DNA of 64,000 nt from CAVWQV01 sp963757115 (GCA_963757115.1 CAVWQV010000004.1:186001-250000); one strand, 5' to 3'; counted from the first letter of the stretch, positions 40,252 through 49,909 are shown. Program-made: numbers and translations. The notes: generated by a model from the letters alone, not told the origin.

Positions 40252-41226
40252 TCAGGCCTCCTGTGCCCGCTCTGCCGGGGTGTTGCCTTCCCCGGCCTCA
40301 AACTCGTCCCCAAATTCGCCGCGCCGTGCGGCCGTCTTCGGCGCCGCACCAGCCCGCGCCAGTTCGCGATGCACCACGCTCACTCGCCACTCGTAGGTCC
40401 GCAAATGCGCGGCCAGCTTCTCCACCATGTACACCGAGCGGTGACGCCCGCCGGTGCACCCGACCGCGACCGTGGAGTACTTCTTGCCCTCCAGGACGAA
40501 CCGAGGCAAGAGGAGTGATAACAGACCCGTAATCATGGCATAGAAAGCCGTGAAATCCGGATCCGCCTCCACATAAGCGCCGACTTCGGCGTCAAGCCCG
40601 GTTCTTGGTCGCAATATGGGATCGTAGTGCGGGTTTCGCAAAAAGCGGGCGTCGAATACCAGGTCCGCTTCGCGCGGCAGACCCACTGGAAACGCAAAGG
40701 ACACTAACGACACGTTAAGGCCGCTCCGGCCTTCTACTGCCGTTCCGGTGCCAAAATGCCGTTCGATCAACCGCCGGAGTGCGGCCGGGGCCAGCGATGA
40801 GGTATCCAGGACGAGGTCCGCCACCTCGCGCAGCTCCGCGGTCAGCTGTTCTTCCACGCGGATGCCGTCGCTCACCCGGCCTTGCGGCGCGAGCGGATGA
40901 CGCCGTCGGGTTGCCGTGTAGCGTCGCAGGAGCGTTTCCTCGTCGGCCCACACGTATACGAGTTCGGGCCGCAACCCCGCCTCGCGTAATCGACCGATCG
41001 TGTCGAGCACCTCTCCGGCGTCGAAGCCTGTGTTCCGCGCGTGAATGCCGATGCCGAGCGGCGCGCGGGCCTGGTCGCCCAGCACTTCGGCCATCGCCAG
41101 CGGCGGATTGTCCACCACCTCGAAGCCGAGGTCCTCCAGCGCGTGGAGCACCGACAGCTTGCCTGCCCCGGACAGCCCCGTCACCAAGACCAGGCGACTG
41201 CCCGGCAGCTGGGGGCGTGCGCTCAA
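40252..41226 (-). CDS. rapZ: RNase adapter RapZ-type nucleotide-binding protein
   Basis: A 324-residue RapZ/YvcJ protein, a P-loop NTPase-like regulator (in E. coli an adapter steering RNase E to glmZ). The N-terminal LVLVTGLSGAGK, then LEDLGFEVVDNPPL, SFAFPVGLPREADLVFDARF and the C-terminal VAVGCTGGRHRSVYMVEKLA match. In the P-loop the residue after K23 is Leu instead of Ser/Thr. The start is most likely TTG at 41226, overlapping the hprK stop (TTGA); there is no ATG in a suitable place. Part of hprK-rapZ-EIIA-ptsH-ptsI. Confidence 0.88.
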   Translation of the reverse strand: MSARPQLPGSRLVLVTGLSGAGKLSVLHALEDLGFEVVDNPPLAMAEVLGDQARAPLGIGIHARNTGFDAGEVLDTIGRLREAGLRPELVYVWADEETLLRRYTATRRRHPLAPQGRVSDGIRVEEQLTAELREVADLVLDTSSLAPAALRRLIERHFGTGTAVEGRSGLNVSLVSFAFPVGLPREADLVFDARFLRNPHYDPILRPRTGLDAEVGAYVEADPDFTAFYAMITGLLSLLLPRFVLEGKKYSTVAVGCTGGRHRSVYMVEKLAAHLRTYEWRVSVVHRELARAGAAPKTAARRGEFGDEFEAGEGNTPAERAQEA

Positions 41227-41645
41227 GGAGCAAACGCTCCGGCAACCTGCGTAGCTCGGCCCAGGGCACACTCGAGTGCCAGTGCCACAAGCTGCGCGGC
41301 CGAGGCCGGCGCGGGGTCGAGGGTTACCAGAGGGAGGCCGAGCGAGGGGCAGCGTGCCGGCTGCGGCAGGCGGTCCCCGCCACAAGAAAGCTTTACCACG
41401 AGGGCCAGCTCCGCCGCTGGCCGCCAAGGCAAGCGCATGATCCCGAGCCCGCGCACCTCGATCAGACCGGCAAGCGCGCTCGGGGGGCGGGCAATGCCAT
41501 CCTCTACGTCAACCCGGTCATCCGCGACGAGCTCGAACCCGCGGTCGATCAGCCGGAGCACCAGGTCGGATTTCCCCGACCCCGGCGGCCCCGTCACTAT
41601 CACGCCCGCTCCATCCTTGGCGGCGCAGCTCCCGTGTATCTGCAT
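41223..41645 (-). CDS. hprK: HPr kinase/phosphorylase, short alphaproteobacterial type
   Basis: A 140-residue HprK, only the kinase core as usual in alphaproteobacteria. VTGPPGSGKSDLVLRLIDRG is the P-loop (K25), ELVADDRVDVE follows and IEVRGLGIMRLP is the HprK signature. It phosphorylates HPr on S57. The M at 41645 is used because MQIHGSC is the family start. The usual upstream ChvG/ChvI-type two-component genes are missing; a CoA-transferase gene is divergent. Confidence 0.9.
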   Translation of the reverse strand: MQIHGSCAAKDGAGVIVTGPPGSGKSDLVLRLIDRGFELVADDRVDVEDGIARPPSALAGLIEVRGLGIMRLPWRPAAELALVVKLSCGGDRLPQPARCPSLGLPLVTLDPAPASAAQLVALALECALGRATQVAGAFAP

Positions 41646-41788
41646 GGGGCGGCAGTGTGGGGCGCGCCGGGCCGGAAAGGAAGTGGTTCGTGATCGCGGC
41701 CGCCTGCACGGGTCTGGCGCCCTTCTAGAGCCGCCGCTAGATGACCGATCCGAAAGACGGCGCGGCCCGCCCGAGGGAGAAGCAAGCC

Positions 41789-43043
41789 ATGGACGGTTCA
41801 GACGCAACGGCAACCGGGGGCAAGGGACTGGCGCGCTCGGCGGGCGCACTCGCCGGCCTTAAGGTCATCGATCTGACCCGCGTCCTCGGCGGCCCCTACT
41901 GCACCATGATCCTGTCCGATCACGGGGCCGAGGTCATCAAGGTGGAGCCGCCGCAGGGCGACGAGGTGCGGGACTGGGGGCCGCCCTTCCTGGAGCACGA
42001 GGACGGCTCGCGGGACGCGAGCTACTTTCTCGGCGTCAATCGCAACAAGCGTTCGGTGGCGCTCGACATCAGCAAGCCCGAGGGCGTCGCGGTGCTGCTG
42101 CGGTTGCTGGAAGACGCCGACGTGCTGGTCGAGAACTTCAAGCCCGGCGGCATGGAGAAGTGGGGGCTCGGCTACGATGCGGTGCTCTCGCGGCGGTTTC
42201 CCAAACTGATCCATTGCCGCGTGTCCGGCTTCGGCGCCGATGGTCCGCTCGGCGGACTGCCGGGCTACGATGCCATCCTGCAGGCGATGACGGGGCTTAT
42301 GAGCGTCAACGGCGACCCGTCGACCGGGCCGCTTCGGCTTGGGATCCCGCTCGTCGACCTCGGCACCGGGCTGTACAGCGTGATCGCGATACTGATGGCG
42401 CTGCATGAGCGCGCGCGGTCGGGGCAGGGCCAATTTCTCGACATGACCCTGCACGATTGCGGCATCGCGCTGCTGCATCCGCAGGGGGCCAACTACTTCC
42501 TGAACGGACGCCGGCCCACGCCCACCGGCAATCCGCACCCCAACCTTGCGCCCTACGAGAAGTATTCCACCCGCACATGCGAGATCTTCATCGCATCCGG
42601 CAACAACGGACAATTCCGCAAGCTGTGCGAGCTGGTGGGCATCCCGGAGGCCGCGACCGATCCCCGCTTCCGGGATAACGCGGACCGGCTGGAAAACCGC
42701 GCGGCGCTGATCGGCCTGCTCGGGGCCGCATTCGCCGAACAGGACGGGTACGCCGTCGCACTGCGCCTGATTCGGAACGGCGTGCCCGCCGGGCCGGTGC
42801 TAGCCGGTCGACGAGGCGCTGTCCGCGCCGCATACCACGCATCGCGAGATGGTGACGGAGTGCGGCGAGTATCGTGGGCTCGGCACGCCCATCAAGCTGT
42901 CGCGCACTCCCGGCGGCACGTACGCGGCGCCGCCGCGCTTCGGCGAACACGGCGCGGAGGTGCTGCGCCAGCACGGCTACACCGCGGCCGAGATCGAGCA
43001 ACTCGAGGGAAGCGGGGTGCTCTACACGCGGCGTCGGGTGTGA
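41789..43043 (+). pseudogene. CaiB/BaiF (class III) CoA transferase, frame break near the C-terminus
   Basis: A family III CoA transferase, which moves CoA between carboxylic acids. LKVIDLTRVLGGPYCTMILSDHGAEVIKVE, NRNKRSVALDIS, FKPGGMEKWGLGYD and the catalytic-Asp region LPGYDAILQAMTG are typical. The given frame fails after GVPAGPVLA; the next frame gives PVDEALSAPHTTHREMV and ends at 43041-43043. Removing one A at 42802 restores it. ATG at 41789 has GGGAGA about 12 bases ahead; an in-frame ATG at 41741 is the alternative. Substrates unknown. Confidence 0.75.
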
Positions 43044-43062
43044 GGTCGGCGCGAGCCGGCGT

Positions 43063-44115
43063 ATGACGCTCGTTGCCTTTGCACGTCACCTGGGCCTCGC
43101 GGTGGCGCTTGCCCTGCTGTCGGCGTTGCTGGTGCGGCTGATGATGGGTGCGGGTGTCATGGACACGCCCGATCGCCGCAAGTCGCACAGCAGGCCGACG
43201 CCGAAGGGTGGCGGCGTCGGGATCGTGGCCGCCTTTCTCGCCGGCATGTACGTGCTTTACCGCTATGCTGCGTTCTCCCGCCTTGCGGACCCGTATTTCC
43301 GCGGCGTGATTCTCGCTTCGGTGGCGATCGCCGTGGTGGCGTTCCTTGATGATCTGCGGAATTGGCCCTTCACGGTGAAGCTCAGCGCGCAGGTGGTGGC
43401 CGCGCTGATCGCGGTCGCCTCGGGCCTTTACGTGACGGACTACCACATGCCGTATGTTGGCGTCTGGCAACTCGGCTGGGTGGGCATCGCCGCGACGGTG
43501 GTTTGGATCCTGTTCGCGACCAACGCGATGAACTTCATCGACGGGCTGAATGGACTAGCGTCCGGAACGGCTCTCGTTGCTGCGGTCTGTCTTGCGGTGA
43601 TCGCCGAAACCCAGGACGGCTGGTTCGTCTATTTCGCGGCACTTCTGCTGGCCGCCGGGCTCGCCGGATTCCTGCCCTTCAATTTTCCTCGGGCGCGCAT
43701 CTTCATGGGCGATGTCGGCAGCCAGTTCTGCGGCTTCGTGCTGGCCGTGCTCGGCGTCGCCGCGGCGCGCTTCGGCGCGATCGAGATGTCGTTTCTTCTC
43801 GTGCCGATGCTGCTCTCGGGCGTGCTGCTCGACGTCGCGTTCACACTGGTGCGGCGCGCGCTTGCAGGGCAGCGCCTGACCGAGGCGCACCGCGGCCACG
43901 TCTACCAGGTGGCGCAGCGCGCCGGCATCCCGGCCCCGTTGGTGGCGATGACGCATTGGGGTTTCGCCGCGTTCGGCGGGCTTTGCTGCTGGGTGTTCAT
44001 TGCGGTCCCGGCGGAAGCCAAGCCCTTCGTGCCATGGCTCACGCTCGCCCCCCAGGGCGTCTGGCTGGCGTTGGTGCAGAAACGGGCCCGGCGGGCCGGC
44101 ATCGGGGCGTGGTGA
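43063..44115 (+). CDS. WecA/MraY-family polyprenyl-phosphate sugar-1-phosphate transferase
   Basis: A 350-residue polytopic membrane protein of glycosyltransferase family 4. The catalytic DD is D96-D97 in AFLDDLRNW, followed by NFIDGLNGLASG and IFMGDVGSQFCGF; the HRGHVYQVAQRAG loop near the end is a variant of the HxH motif. RRKSHSRPTPKGGGVGIV is the conserved N-terminal loop. It transfers a sugar phosphate, probably N-acetylhexosamine-1-phosphate, to undecaprenyl phosphate. It follows the CoA transferase by 19 bases and may start O-antigen or another glycan, but no other glycan genes adjoin. Confidence 0.88.
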   Translation: MTLVAFARHLGLAVALALLSALLVRLMMGAGVMDTPDRRKSHSRPTPKGGGVGIVAAFLAGMYVLYRYAAFSRLADPYFRGVILASVAIAVVAFLDDLRNWPFTVKLSAQVVAALIAVASGLYVTDYHMPYVGVWQLGWVGIAATVVWILFATNAMNFIDGLNGLASGTALVAAVCLAVIAETQDGWFVYFAALLLAAGLAGFLPFNFPRARIFMGDVGSQFCGFVLAVLGVAAARFGAIEMSFLLVPMLLSGVLLDVAFTLVRRALAGQRLTEAHRGHVYQVAQRAGIPAPLVAMTHWGFAAFGGLCCWVFIAVPAEAKPFVPWLTLAPQGVWLALVQKRARRAGIGAW

Positions 44116-44141
44116 TCGCCCCGATGCCGGGGTAGGGCGAT

Positions 44142-45764
44142 CTAGGTCAGCGCGAACCCCTCGTAGCCCTTGGCCGCGACCTCGTCGCACTTCTTGCGGT
44201 AGCCGCCGACCCCCTCGGGCCCGAGATACGGCAGGAAAGCGCGCGGCTTGCCGGGAATGTTGGCGCTCATGTACCAGGAGTTGGCTTTGGGCATCAGCGT
44301 CATGCTGACGACCTCGTTGACGTGCGCCACCCATTGCTGCTGCGCCTCGGGGATTGCCTCGATCGTCGCCTTGCCGAACTCGCGCATGGCCTCGATGCAG
44401 TCGGTGATCCATTCCACATGTTGCTCGATCGAGACGGGCATGTTTGACAGGACCGAAGGGCTTTGCGGGCCGGTGATGGTGAACAGGTTGGGAAAACCCG
44501 CGACGGCGACGCCGAGATAGGTTTGCGGGCCGTCCGCCCATTCGTCACCCAGCGTGCGGCCGTCACGGCCTTGCAGGTGCAATGCCTTCAAGGGGCCCGT
44601 CATAGCATCGAAACCGGTCGCGAAGACGATGATGTCGAACTCGTACTCCCTGCCGCCGGCCCGGATGCCATTGGGTGTGATCTCCTCGATCCCGCCGTCG
44701 GTGCTGGCGTCGACCAGCAGCACGTTCTCCCTGTTGAAGGTTTCATAGTAATTAGTGTCGAGCGGCTGGCGCTTGGTGCCGTATGGATAGCCTTTGGGGA
44801 TCAGCCGCTCGGCGACGGCCGGATCCTTCACTGTCTTGCGGATCTTGCGCTTGATGTAGTCGGCGCAAAGGTCGTTGGCCTGCTGGTCGAAGAACATGTC
44901 CTGATAGTTGCTCAGCCAGAAGGCGAAGCCGCCCGCGTCCCACATCCGGTCGAACTCGCGTTCGCGCTCCTCGGCCGTGACCTCCAGGGCCGATTTCGGA
45001 ATGAAATAATGCTCCTGGCCGAAGAACGATTCGCGGATGCGCTTCACGATGCCGTCGTAGTCGGCCTTTCGCGCCGCGACCACCTCGGGGTCCACTTTGC
45101 CGTTCCGTGCCGGAACGCAATAGTTGGCGGTGCGCTGGAATACCGTGAGATGCTTGGCTTGCTGCGCGATCTCGGGGATGGCTTGCACGCCGGTCGCGCC
45201 GTTGCCGACGACGGCCACGCGCTTGGCGGTGAAATCGACGCCCCCCTTCGGGAACTGCGTCGTGTGATACCATTTGCCCTTGAACGTATCCAAACCCTTG
45301 AACCGTGGAATGTTGGTGGCCGTGGCTGAAAGCGTGCCGACGGCGGTGATGAGATAACGCGCGGTCACTTCCTCGCCCTGGTCGGTGCGCACCTTCCAGA
45401 GTTTTCCCGCCTCGTCGAACTCGCCGCCGATGACGCGCGTGTTGAACCGGATGTCGCGCTTCAGGTCGTGGCGCGCCGCCACGTGCTCAAGGTAGCGGAG
45501 AATCTCCGGCTGCTCGGGATAGCGTTCGGACCACTCCCACTCCTGCAGCAACTCCTTGTCCCAGGTGAAGCCGTAGATGTAGGCATCGGAATCACAGCGA
45601 GCGCCAGGATAGCGGTTCCAGTACCAGGTGCCGCCGACGGTGTCGCCGGCCTCGAACACCCGCACGTTGAGCCCGAGCTTGTCCCGCAGCGATTTCAGCA
45701 TGTGCAGGCCGGAGAAGCCGGCCCCGATCACAACCGCGTCGAAGTCGGGGGTTGCGTCCACCAT
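44142..45764 (-). CDS. Baeyer-Villiger-type flavin monooxygenase
   Basis: A 540-residue FAD and NADPH monooxygenase of the cyclohexanone/phenylacetone monooxygenase group, converting ketones to esters or lactones. Both Rossmann motifs are present (VIGAGFSGL at 12-20, VVGNGATGVQ near 185), as is the long fingerprint GGTWYWNRYPGARCD (44-58). The second fingerprint reads FKGKWYHTTQFP (161-172), with Phe171 where the family usually has Trp. ATG at 45764 has GGGAGGA six bases ahead; the open frame extends to 46337 but is not coding there. It is divergent from the hydrolase and LLM genes. Confidence 0.88.
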   Translation of the reverse strand: MVDATPDFDAVVIGAGFSGLHMLKSLRDKLGLNVRVFEAGDTVGGTWYWNRYPGARCDSDAYIYGFTWDKELLQEWEWSERYPEQPEILRYLEHVAARHDLKRDIRFNTRVIGGEFDEAGKLWKVRTDQGEEVTARYLITAVGTLSATATNIPRFKGLDTFKGKWYHTTQFPKGGVDFTAKRVAVVGNGATGVQAIPEIAQQAKHLTVFQRTANYCVPARNGKVDPEVVAARKADYDGIVKRIRESFFGQEHYFIPKSALEVTAEEREREFDRMWDAGGFAFWLSNYQDMFFDQQANDLCADYIKRKIRKTVKDPAVAERLIPKGYPYGTKRQPLDTNYYETFNRENVLLVDASTDGGIEEITPNGIRAGGREYEFDIIVFATGFDAMTGPLKALHLQGRDGRTLGDEWADGPQTYLGVAVAGFPNLFTITGPQSPSVLSNMPVSIEQHVEWITDCIEAMREFGKATIEAIPEAQQQWVAHVNEVVSMTLMPKANSWYMSANIPGKPRAFLPYLGPEGVGGYRKKCDEVAAKGYEGFALT

Positions 45765-46006
45765 GGTTCCTCCCATCGCTCTTGTTGTCCGACCGCCGGT
45801 GGCGGCTCGGCCGGCCCGCCACGCGCCTCGACGCGGTACGGCGTTCCGGTAGCATTGATGCTGGTAATAAGGGCGAAATGCCGCGGGCACAACGGAGATG
45901 ACGCTCCCCAGTGGCGGCGCCCAAGCGGTTGGACAACCTCTCGGCCGCCGGGGTAATCTAGCGCCCGGGGAATAGGCGCCCGCCGGGACGCCGAGTAGGA
46001 GGACGC

Positions 46007-46793
46007 ATGTCGGGCAGCCTGTCCTGGACCCAGTCGACCGCCGAGATCGCCGGCACCAAGCTGCACCTTGCGCGCGGCGGGAACGGTCGCCCAGTCCTTG
46101 TGCTGCACCACGACATCGGGACCGTGGAACGCCTGCCGTTCTACGACAGCCTGGCGAGGGATTTCGACGTCCTCGTGCCGCATCACCCCGGTTTCGGAAA
46201 GTCGGAACGTCCGGCCTGGCTTCGTCATCCGCGCGACATCGCCGCAATCTATCAATGGCTGCTCGCGGATCTTGCGCTCCGCGAGGTGTCCCTCGTCGGC
46301 TTGGGCTTCGGCGGCTGGGTGGCGGCGGAGATGGCAAGCCTGGCGCCTACCGATTTCGCCCGTTTGGTGTTGGTCGGGCCGATGGGGATCAAGCCGGCCT
46401 CCGGCGAGATACTCGATCAGGCGATCGTCAGCTACATCGATTACGCCAAGTTCTTCTTTCACGATCAGGGTGCGTTCGAGCGGGTCTATGGCTCGGTTTC
46501 CACCGACCAGCTGGAGACTTGGGATATCTGCCGGGAGATGAGCTTCCGCATCGCTTGGAAACCCTACATGTATAGCCAAACCCTCCCGCATCTGCTCGGC
46601 GGCGTGAGGGCAAAGTCGCTCGTTGATTTGGGGCGACCAGGACCAGGTGGTGCCGTGCAGCACCGCCGAGCAGTTCGTCGCGGCGTTACCCGGGGCTCGC
46701 CGCGAGATCGTCCGCAACAGCGGGCACGCCGTGGAGATGGAACAACCGGCGGAGCTCGCCCATCTCGTTTCCAGCTTCATCGCCGCGGACTGA
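46007..46793 (+). pseudogene. Alpha/beta hydrolase-fold protein lacking the serine nucleophile, frame break
   Basis: About 261 residues. HHDIGTVERLPFYDSLA and HPGFGKSERP are the family's N-terminal parts, the acid is in WGDQDQVVP and the histidine in NSGHAVEMEQP. The nucleophile elbow reads GLGFGG (residues 98-103), with Gly100 where Ser, Asp or Cys is expected, so classic hydrolysis is unlikely. The given frame fails after VRAKSL; removing one T near 46623-46624 restores WGDQD and a stop at 46791-46793. It is followed after 30 bases by an LLM gene, forming a pair. Confidence 0.75.
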
Positions 46794-46823
46794 TCGGCAA
46801 ACCTGCGTAGGGAGGAAGATGCG

Positions 46824-48065
46824 ATGCATCTGATGTATTTCACCGAGCAGCCAATGTCGGCGTATTCGGCGGAGGAAGGGCTGAAGTTCGGCGCCACCGC
46901 CCTGATGTTCTCCAACAAGCATTACGACCCGGTCGCCGGCAGCCGGCTCTACAACCAGTATCTCGAGGACTACATCTACGCCGAGGAGTGCGGCATCGAA
47001 GGTATCATGCTGAACGAGCACCATAACGCTCCGTTCTGCATGCAGGCCAAAACCAACGTGTTCGCCTCCATCCTGGCCGCTGTCACCAAGAAGCCCCGCA
47101 TCGTCATCCTGGGCAATCCGCTGCCGCTGGCCGAGAACCCCGTGCGGCTCGCCGAAGAACTGGCGATGATCGACATGATCTCGAAAGGGCGGCTGGTCTC
47201 CGGCTTCGTGCGCGGCGGTGGGCAGGAGCAGCTTGCGACCGGCGTCAATCCCGCGTTCAACCGGGAGCGCTTCATTGAGGCGCACGATCTCGTGGTGAAG
47301 GCCTGGACCACCCCCGGACCGTTCCGCTGGGAGGGCACGCACTACCAGCACCGCGTGGTGAACCCGTGGGCGGTGCCGCTGCAAAAACCCTACCCGCGTG
47401 TCTGGATCCCCGGCGTGCTCAGCACCGAGACGATCATCTGGACGGCGCAGCAGCGTTACCCGTACATCTGCCTCAACACCTCGGTCGAGGCGACCAAGAA
47501 GATCTGGCAAACCTACGACAAGGCTGCCGCCGAAGTCGGCTACGAGGCCGGCCCGGAAAATCGCGGTTACCTGATCCGCTGCCACGTTTCGGACAATGAG
47601 GAAAAGGCGCTCCGCAACGCGCGCCAGTTCATGTGGATGCAGGGCGAGTTCACCGGGCTTGCGCATCCCGTGTGGTCAAGCCCTTCCGGCTATTTCTCGC
47701 CCACGCAGCGGCGCAACTTCGTTGAGTTCGCGACCGGACGGGCGATCAGCCCGCGCGGCAACCCGACGTTCCAGGACCAACTCGACAGCATGCTCATCAT
47801 CGCCGGAACACCCGACCAGGTGATCGGCAAGCTCAAATACATCATGGAAGAAACTCGCCCCGGCATCATGGCACTCTGGGGCAACGACGGCTCCGTATCG
47901 CCTGAGGATGGCCGCACGTGCATTCGCTTGCTCGGTCAGGAGGTGATGCCGGCGTTGAAGGAGTACGGCACGAAACTCGGCCTCGTCGACCCGTTCGAGA
48001 TTAATGCGCCGGTGCATCTGCGCTATTCGCAGGACCTGACCCGGCCGGCGGTGGCGGCGGAGTAG
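46824..48065 (+). CDS. LLM-class flavin-dependent oxidoreductase
   Basis: A 413-residue luciferase-like monooxygenase. HLMYFTEQPMSAY starts it; IMLNEHHNAPFCMQ, ILGNPLPLAENPVRLAEELA and SKGRLVSGFVRGGGQEQ are the FMN-barrel motifs. It is related in style to the protein at 20932. A strong GGGAGGA precedes the ATG. It is in tandem with the nucleophile-less hydrolase, and the Baeyer-Villiger enzyme is divergent, suggesting an oxidative degradation cluster with unknown substrate. Confidence 0.82.
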   Translation: MHLMYFTEQPMSAYSAEEGLKFGATALMFSNKHYDPVAGSRLYNQYLEDYIYAEECGIEGIMLNEHHNAPFCMQAKTNVFASILAAVTKKPRIVILGNPLPLAENPVRLAEELAMIDMISKGRLVSGFVRGGGQEQLATGVNPAFNRERFIEAHDLVVKAWTTPGPFRWEGTHYQHRVVNPWAVPLQKPYPRVWIPGVLSTETIIWTAQQRYPYICLNTSVEATKKIWQTYDKAAAEVGYEAGPENRGYLIRCHVSDNEEKALRNARQFMWMQGEFTGLAHPVWSSPSGYFSPTQRRNFVEFATGRAISPRGNPTFQDQLDSMLIIAGTPDQVIGKLKYIMEETRPGIMALWGNDGSVSPEDGRTCIRLLGQEVMPALKEYGTKLGLVDPFEINAPVHLRYSQDLTRPAVAAE

Positions 48066-48230
48066 GGTTTGCTGCACCAGCCGGGGCGTTCCGCCGGGGA
48101 GCGGATCGCACAAATCGCGCGTGACGGTCTGATCGGACGACTGGTCGGCCGCGCCCCGCCGCGCTCGCGATACCGTCATCCTGAAACCAATTTGTCCCTA
48201 GACCAGACCGCGACCGACCAGCGATTTCTG

Positions 48231-48872
48231 ATGCCGTTCCGCAAGACCTACGACTACGCGGGCGCGTTTATCGACGCAACGCATCGTAGCCTGCCGGAGC
48301 TTCCCAAACGGGACGGCATGATCGATCTCGGCATTCCCGGCTGGCTGCTTCCCGCCGATGCCCTCAAGCTCTACGAACTCGTGCGTTTCTGCGGCGGCGA
48401 CGTGCTCGATCTCGGAACGTATCGCGGGCTTTCGGCAAGCGTCGAGCTGCAAGCCTCGGTCGCTGCCGGCTACGACAACGCGATCGTGTCCATTGACCTA
48501 GATCCCGGCGCGCGCGATGCGGGCGCGGCCACCGTGGCGGGCCGCCCCGGAGCCGACCGGGTGCACTTCTTCGCGACCGATGCTGATGAGGCGCTCACCA
48601 CGTTCACGCGCGCCGAGCGCCGGTTCCGCTTCTGCTTCATCGATCATTCGCACCGCTACGAGCACGTCCGAAGCGCCTGCGAGAAGCTGCCTGGTGTGAC
48701 GGAAGCGGGCGCGTTCTGCCTGTTCCACGATTACAACGATCCACGCAACGCCGACCCAAGCGACGGGGATTACGGCGTGTTCCAGGGAGTAGCCGACGGC
48801 CTCGACCCGTCGCTGTTCGAGTTCTGGGGCATCTACGGCTGTACCGGCCTGTTCCGGCGGGTGGGCGGCTGA
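48231..48872 (+). CDS. Class I SAM-dependent methyltransferase (Methyltransf_24 type)
   Basis: A 213-residue Rossmann methyltransferase. The SAM loop is DVLDLGTYRGLSASVEL, followed by VSIDLDPGARDAG (acidic residue binding the ribose), RFRFCFIDHSHRYEHV and GAFCLFHDYNDP, which mark the small-molecule or sugar methyltransferases of this group. The M at 48231 is preferred, the frame being open from 48069. Substrate unknown; a second methyltransferase follows after 76 bases. Confidence 0.75.
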   Translation: MPFRKTYDYAGAFIDATHRSLPELPKRDGMIDLGIPGWLLPADALKLYELVRFCGGDVLDLGTYRGLSASVELQASVAAGYDNAIVSIDLDPGARDAGAATVAGRPGADRVHFFATDADEALTTFTRAERRFRFCFIDHSHRYEHVRSACEKLPGVTEAGAFCLFHDYNDPRNADPSDGDYGVFQGVADGLDPSLFEFWGIYGCTGLFRRVGG

Positions 48873-48948
48873 TCGGGGCCATCGGCACCGCGCATCGTTC
48901 AGATCGGGCTACTGGCGATCCGGCGTCGCCCGCTTACTTATCCCAGCG

Positions 48949-49581
48949 ATGACCGAGCCGCTCGTCTTTCCGCCCGGCGCGTTCAACAAGGCCGATCGGT
49001 CGCCGGACCCGCTGTTTTACGCTGCGCCACGCTTCGTCACACATATCGACGACGGAGCGATTGCGGCGGTGACGGAGCTTTACCGCCGCACGCTGCCCAC
49101 CGGTGGTGTGATCCTCGACCTGATGAGCAGCTGGGTCAGTCATCTGCCGCCGGAGATGCCGTTCGCGCGCGTGATCGGCCACGGCATGAACGAAGCTGAA
49201 CTCGCCGCCAATCCGCGCCTGAACGAGTGGTTCGTACAGGATCTCAATGCGGACCCCGCACTTCCGCTTGCCGTATCGAGCGTCGACGCTGCGTGCATTT
49301 GCGTTTCGGTGCAATACCTGCAGCAGCCGGTCGCCGTATTCCGCGAGGTCGCGCGCGTGCTGCGGCCGGGCGGACCGCTCGTGGTCACCTTCTCGAACCG
49401 CTGCTTTCCGACCAAGGCGGTGGCGATCTGGCAGGCACTGGACGGGGCTGATCAACAGCGCCTCGTGTCCGCCTACTTTTCCGCGGCCGGTTTTCAGTCA
49501 ATCGCGACGGATCGCTTCATCCGATCCGAACACGATCCGATCTGGGCGGTGATAGGGCGCGCGTCGGGACCTTCGGACTAG
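48949..49581 (+). CDS. SAM-dependent methyltransferase (type 11-like)
   Basis: A 210-residue methyltransferase. The SAM motif is GVILDLMSSWVSHLP (the usual glycine-rich loop is altered), VIGHGMNEAELAANPRL follows, and AACICVSVQYLQQPVAVFREVARVLRPGGPLVV is the typical post-motif of type 11 methyltransferases. Substrate unknown. It follows another methyltransferase in tandem; both may modify the same product. Confidence 0.75.
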   Translation: MTEPLVFPPGAFNKADRSPDPLFYAAPRFVTHIDDGAIAAVTELYRRTLPTGGVILDLMSSWVSHLPPEMPFARVIGHGMNEAELAANPRLNEWFVQDLNADPALPLAVSSVDAACICVSVQYLQQPVAVFREVARVLRPGGPLVVTFSNRCFPTKAVAIWQALDGADQQRLVSAYFSAAGFQSIATDRFIRSEHDPIWAVIGRASGPSD

Positions 49582-49909
49582 TCCTTTGTTGCGGATGCCG
49601 CCGAGGCGGTCGATACGGCCCTACTTTGGGGGCAAGCTTATGCGCTTGCTGTAGCTCCGCGGGCGCTTCCTGCAACGGAATACAACGTGCCATGCTGGGA
49701 CCTTTCCCACCATTGTTGGTCTTTGCCGGCCCGCCCGTTGACCATTTTGCGTTCTCGCAACGGCACGATGGGCAGGGCTGCTTCTCGCAGCATCAGATTT
49801 TGAGAATGCGACCTGCTGACAACTGACGCGTTCTGGTCCAAGACGCGCATGTGGCATTTGTCGTAGCTGCCGCAGCTTTCGGCCGCTTGTCTCGATCAGG
49901 TGAGGAACC
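49582..49909. other. Intergenic region upstream of hsp20-lon
   Basis: A 328-base gap without a coding frame I can support. GCAAGC (49632-49637) and GCTTGC (49644-49649) form a six-base inverted repeat. I looked for a heat-shock sigma promoter and for an RNA-thermometer pairing over the hsp20 Shine-Dalgarno (TGAGGA) and saw neither clearly. Composition is lower in GC than the neighbours. Confidence 0.4.
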
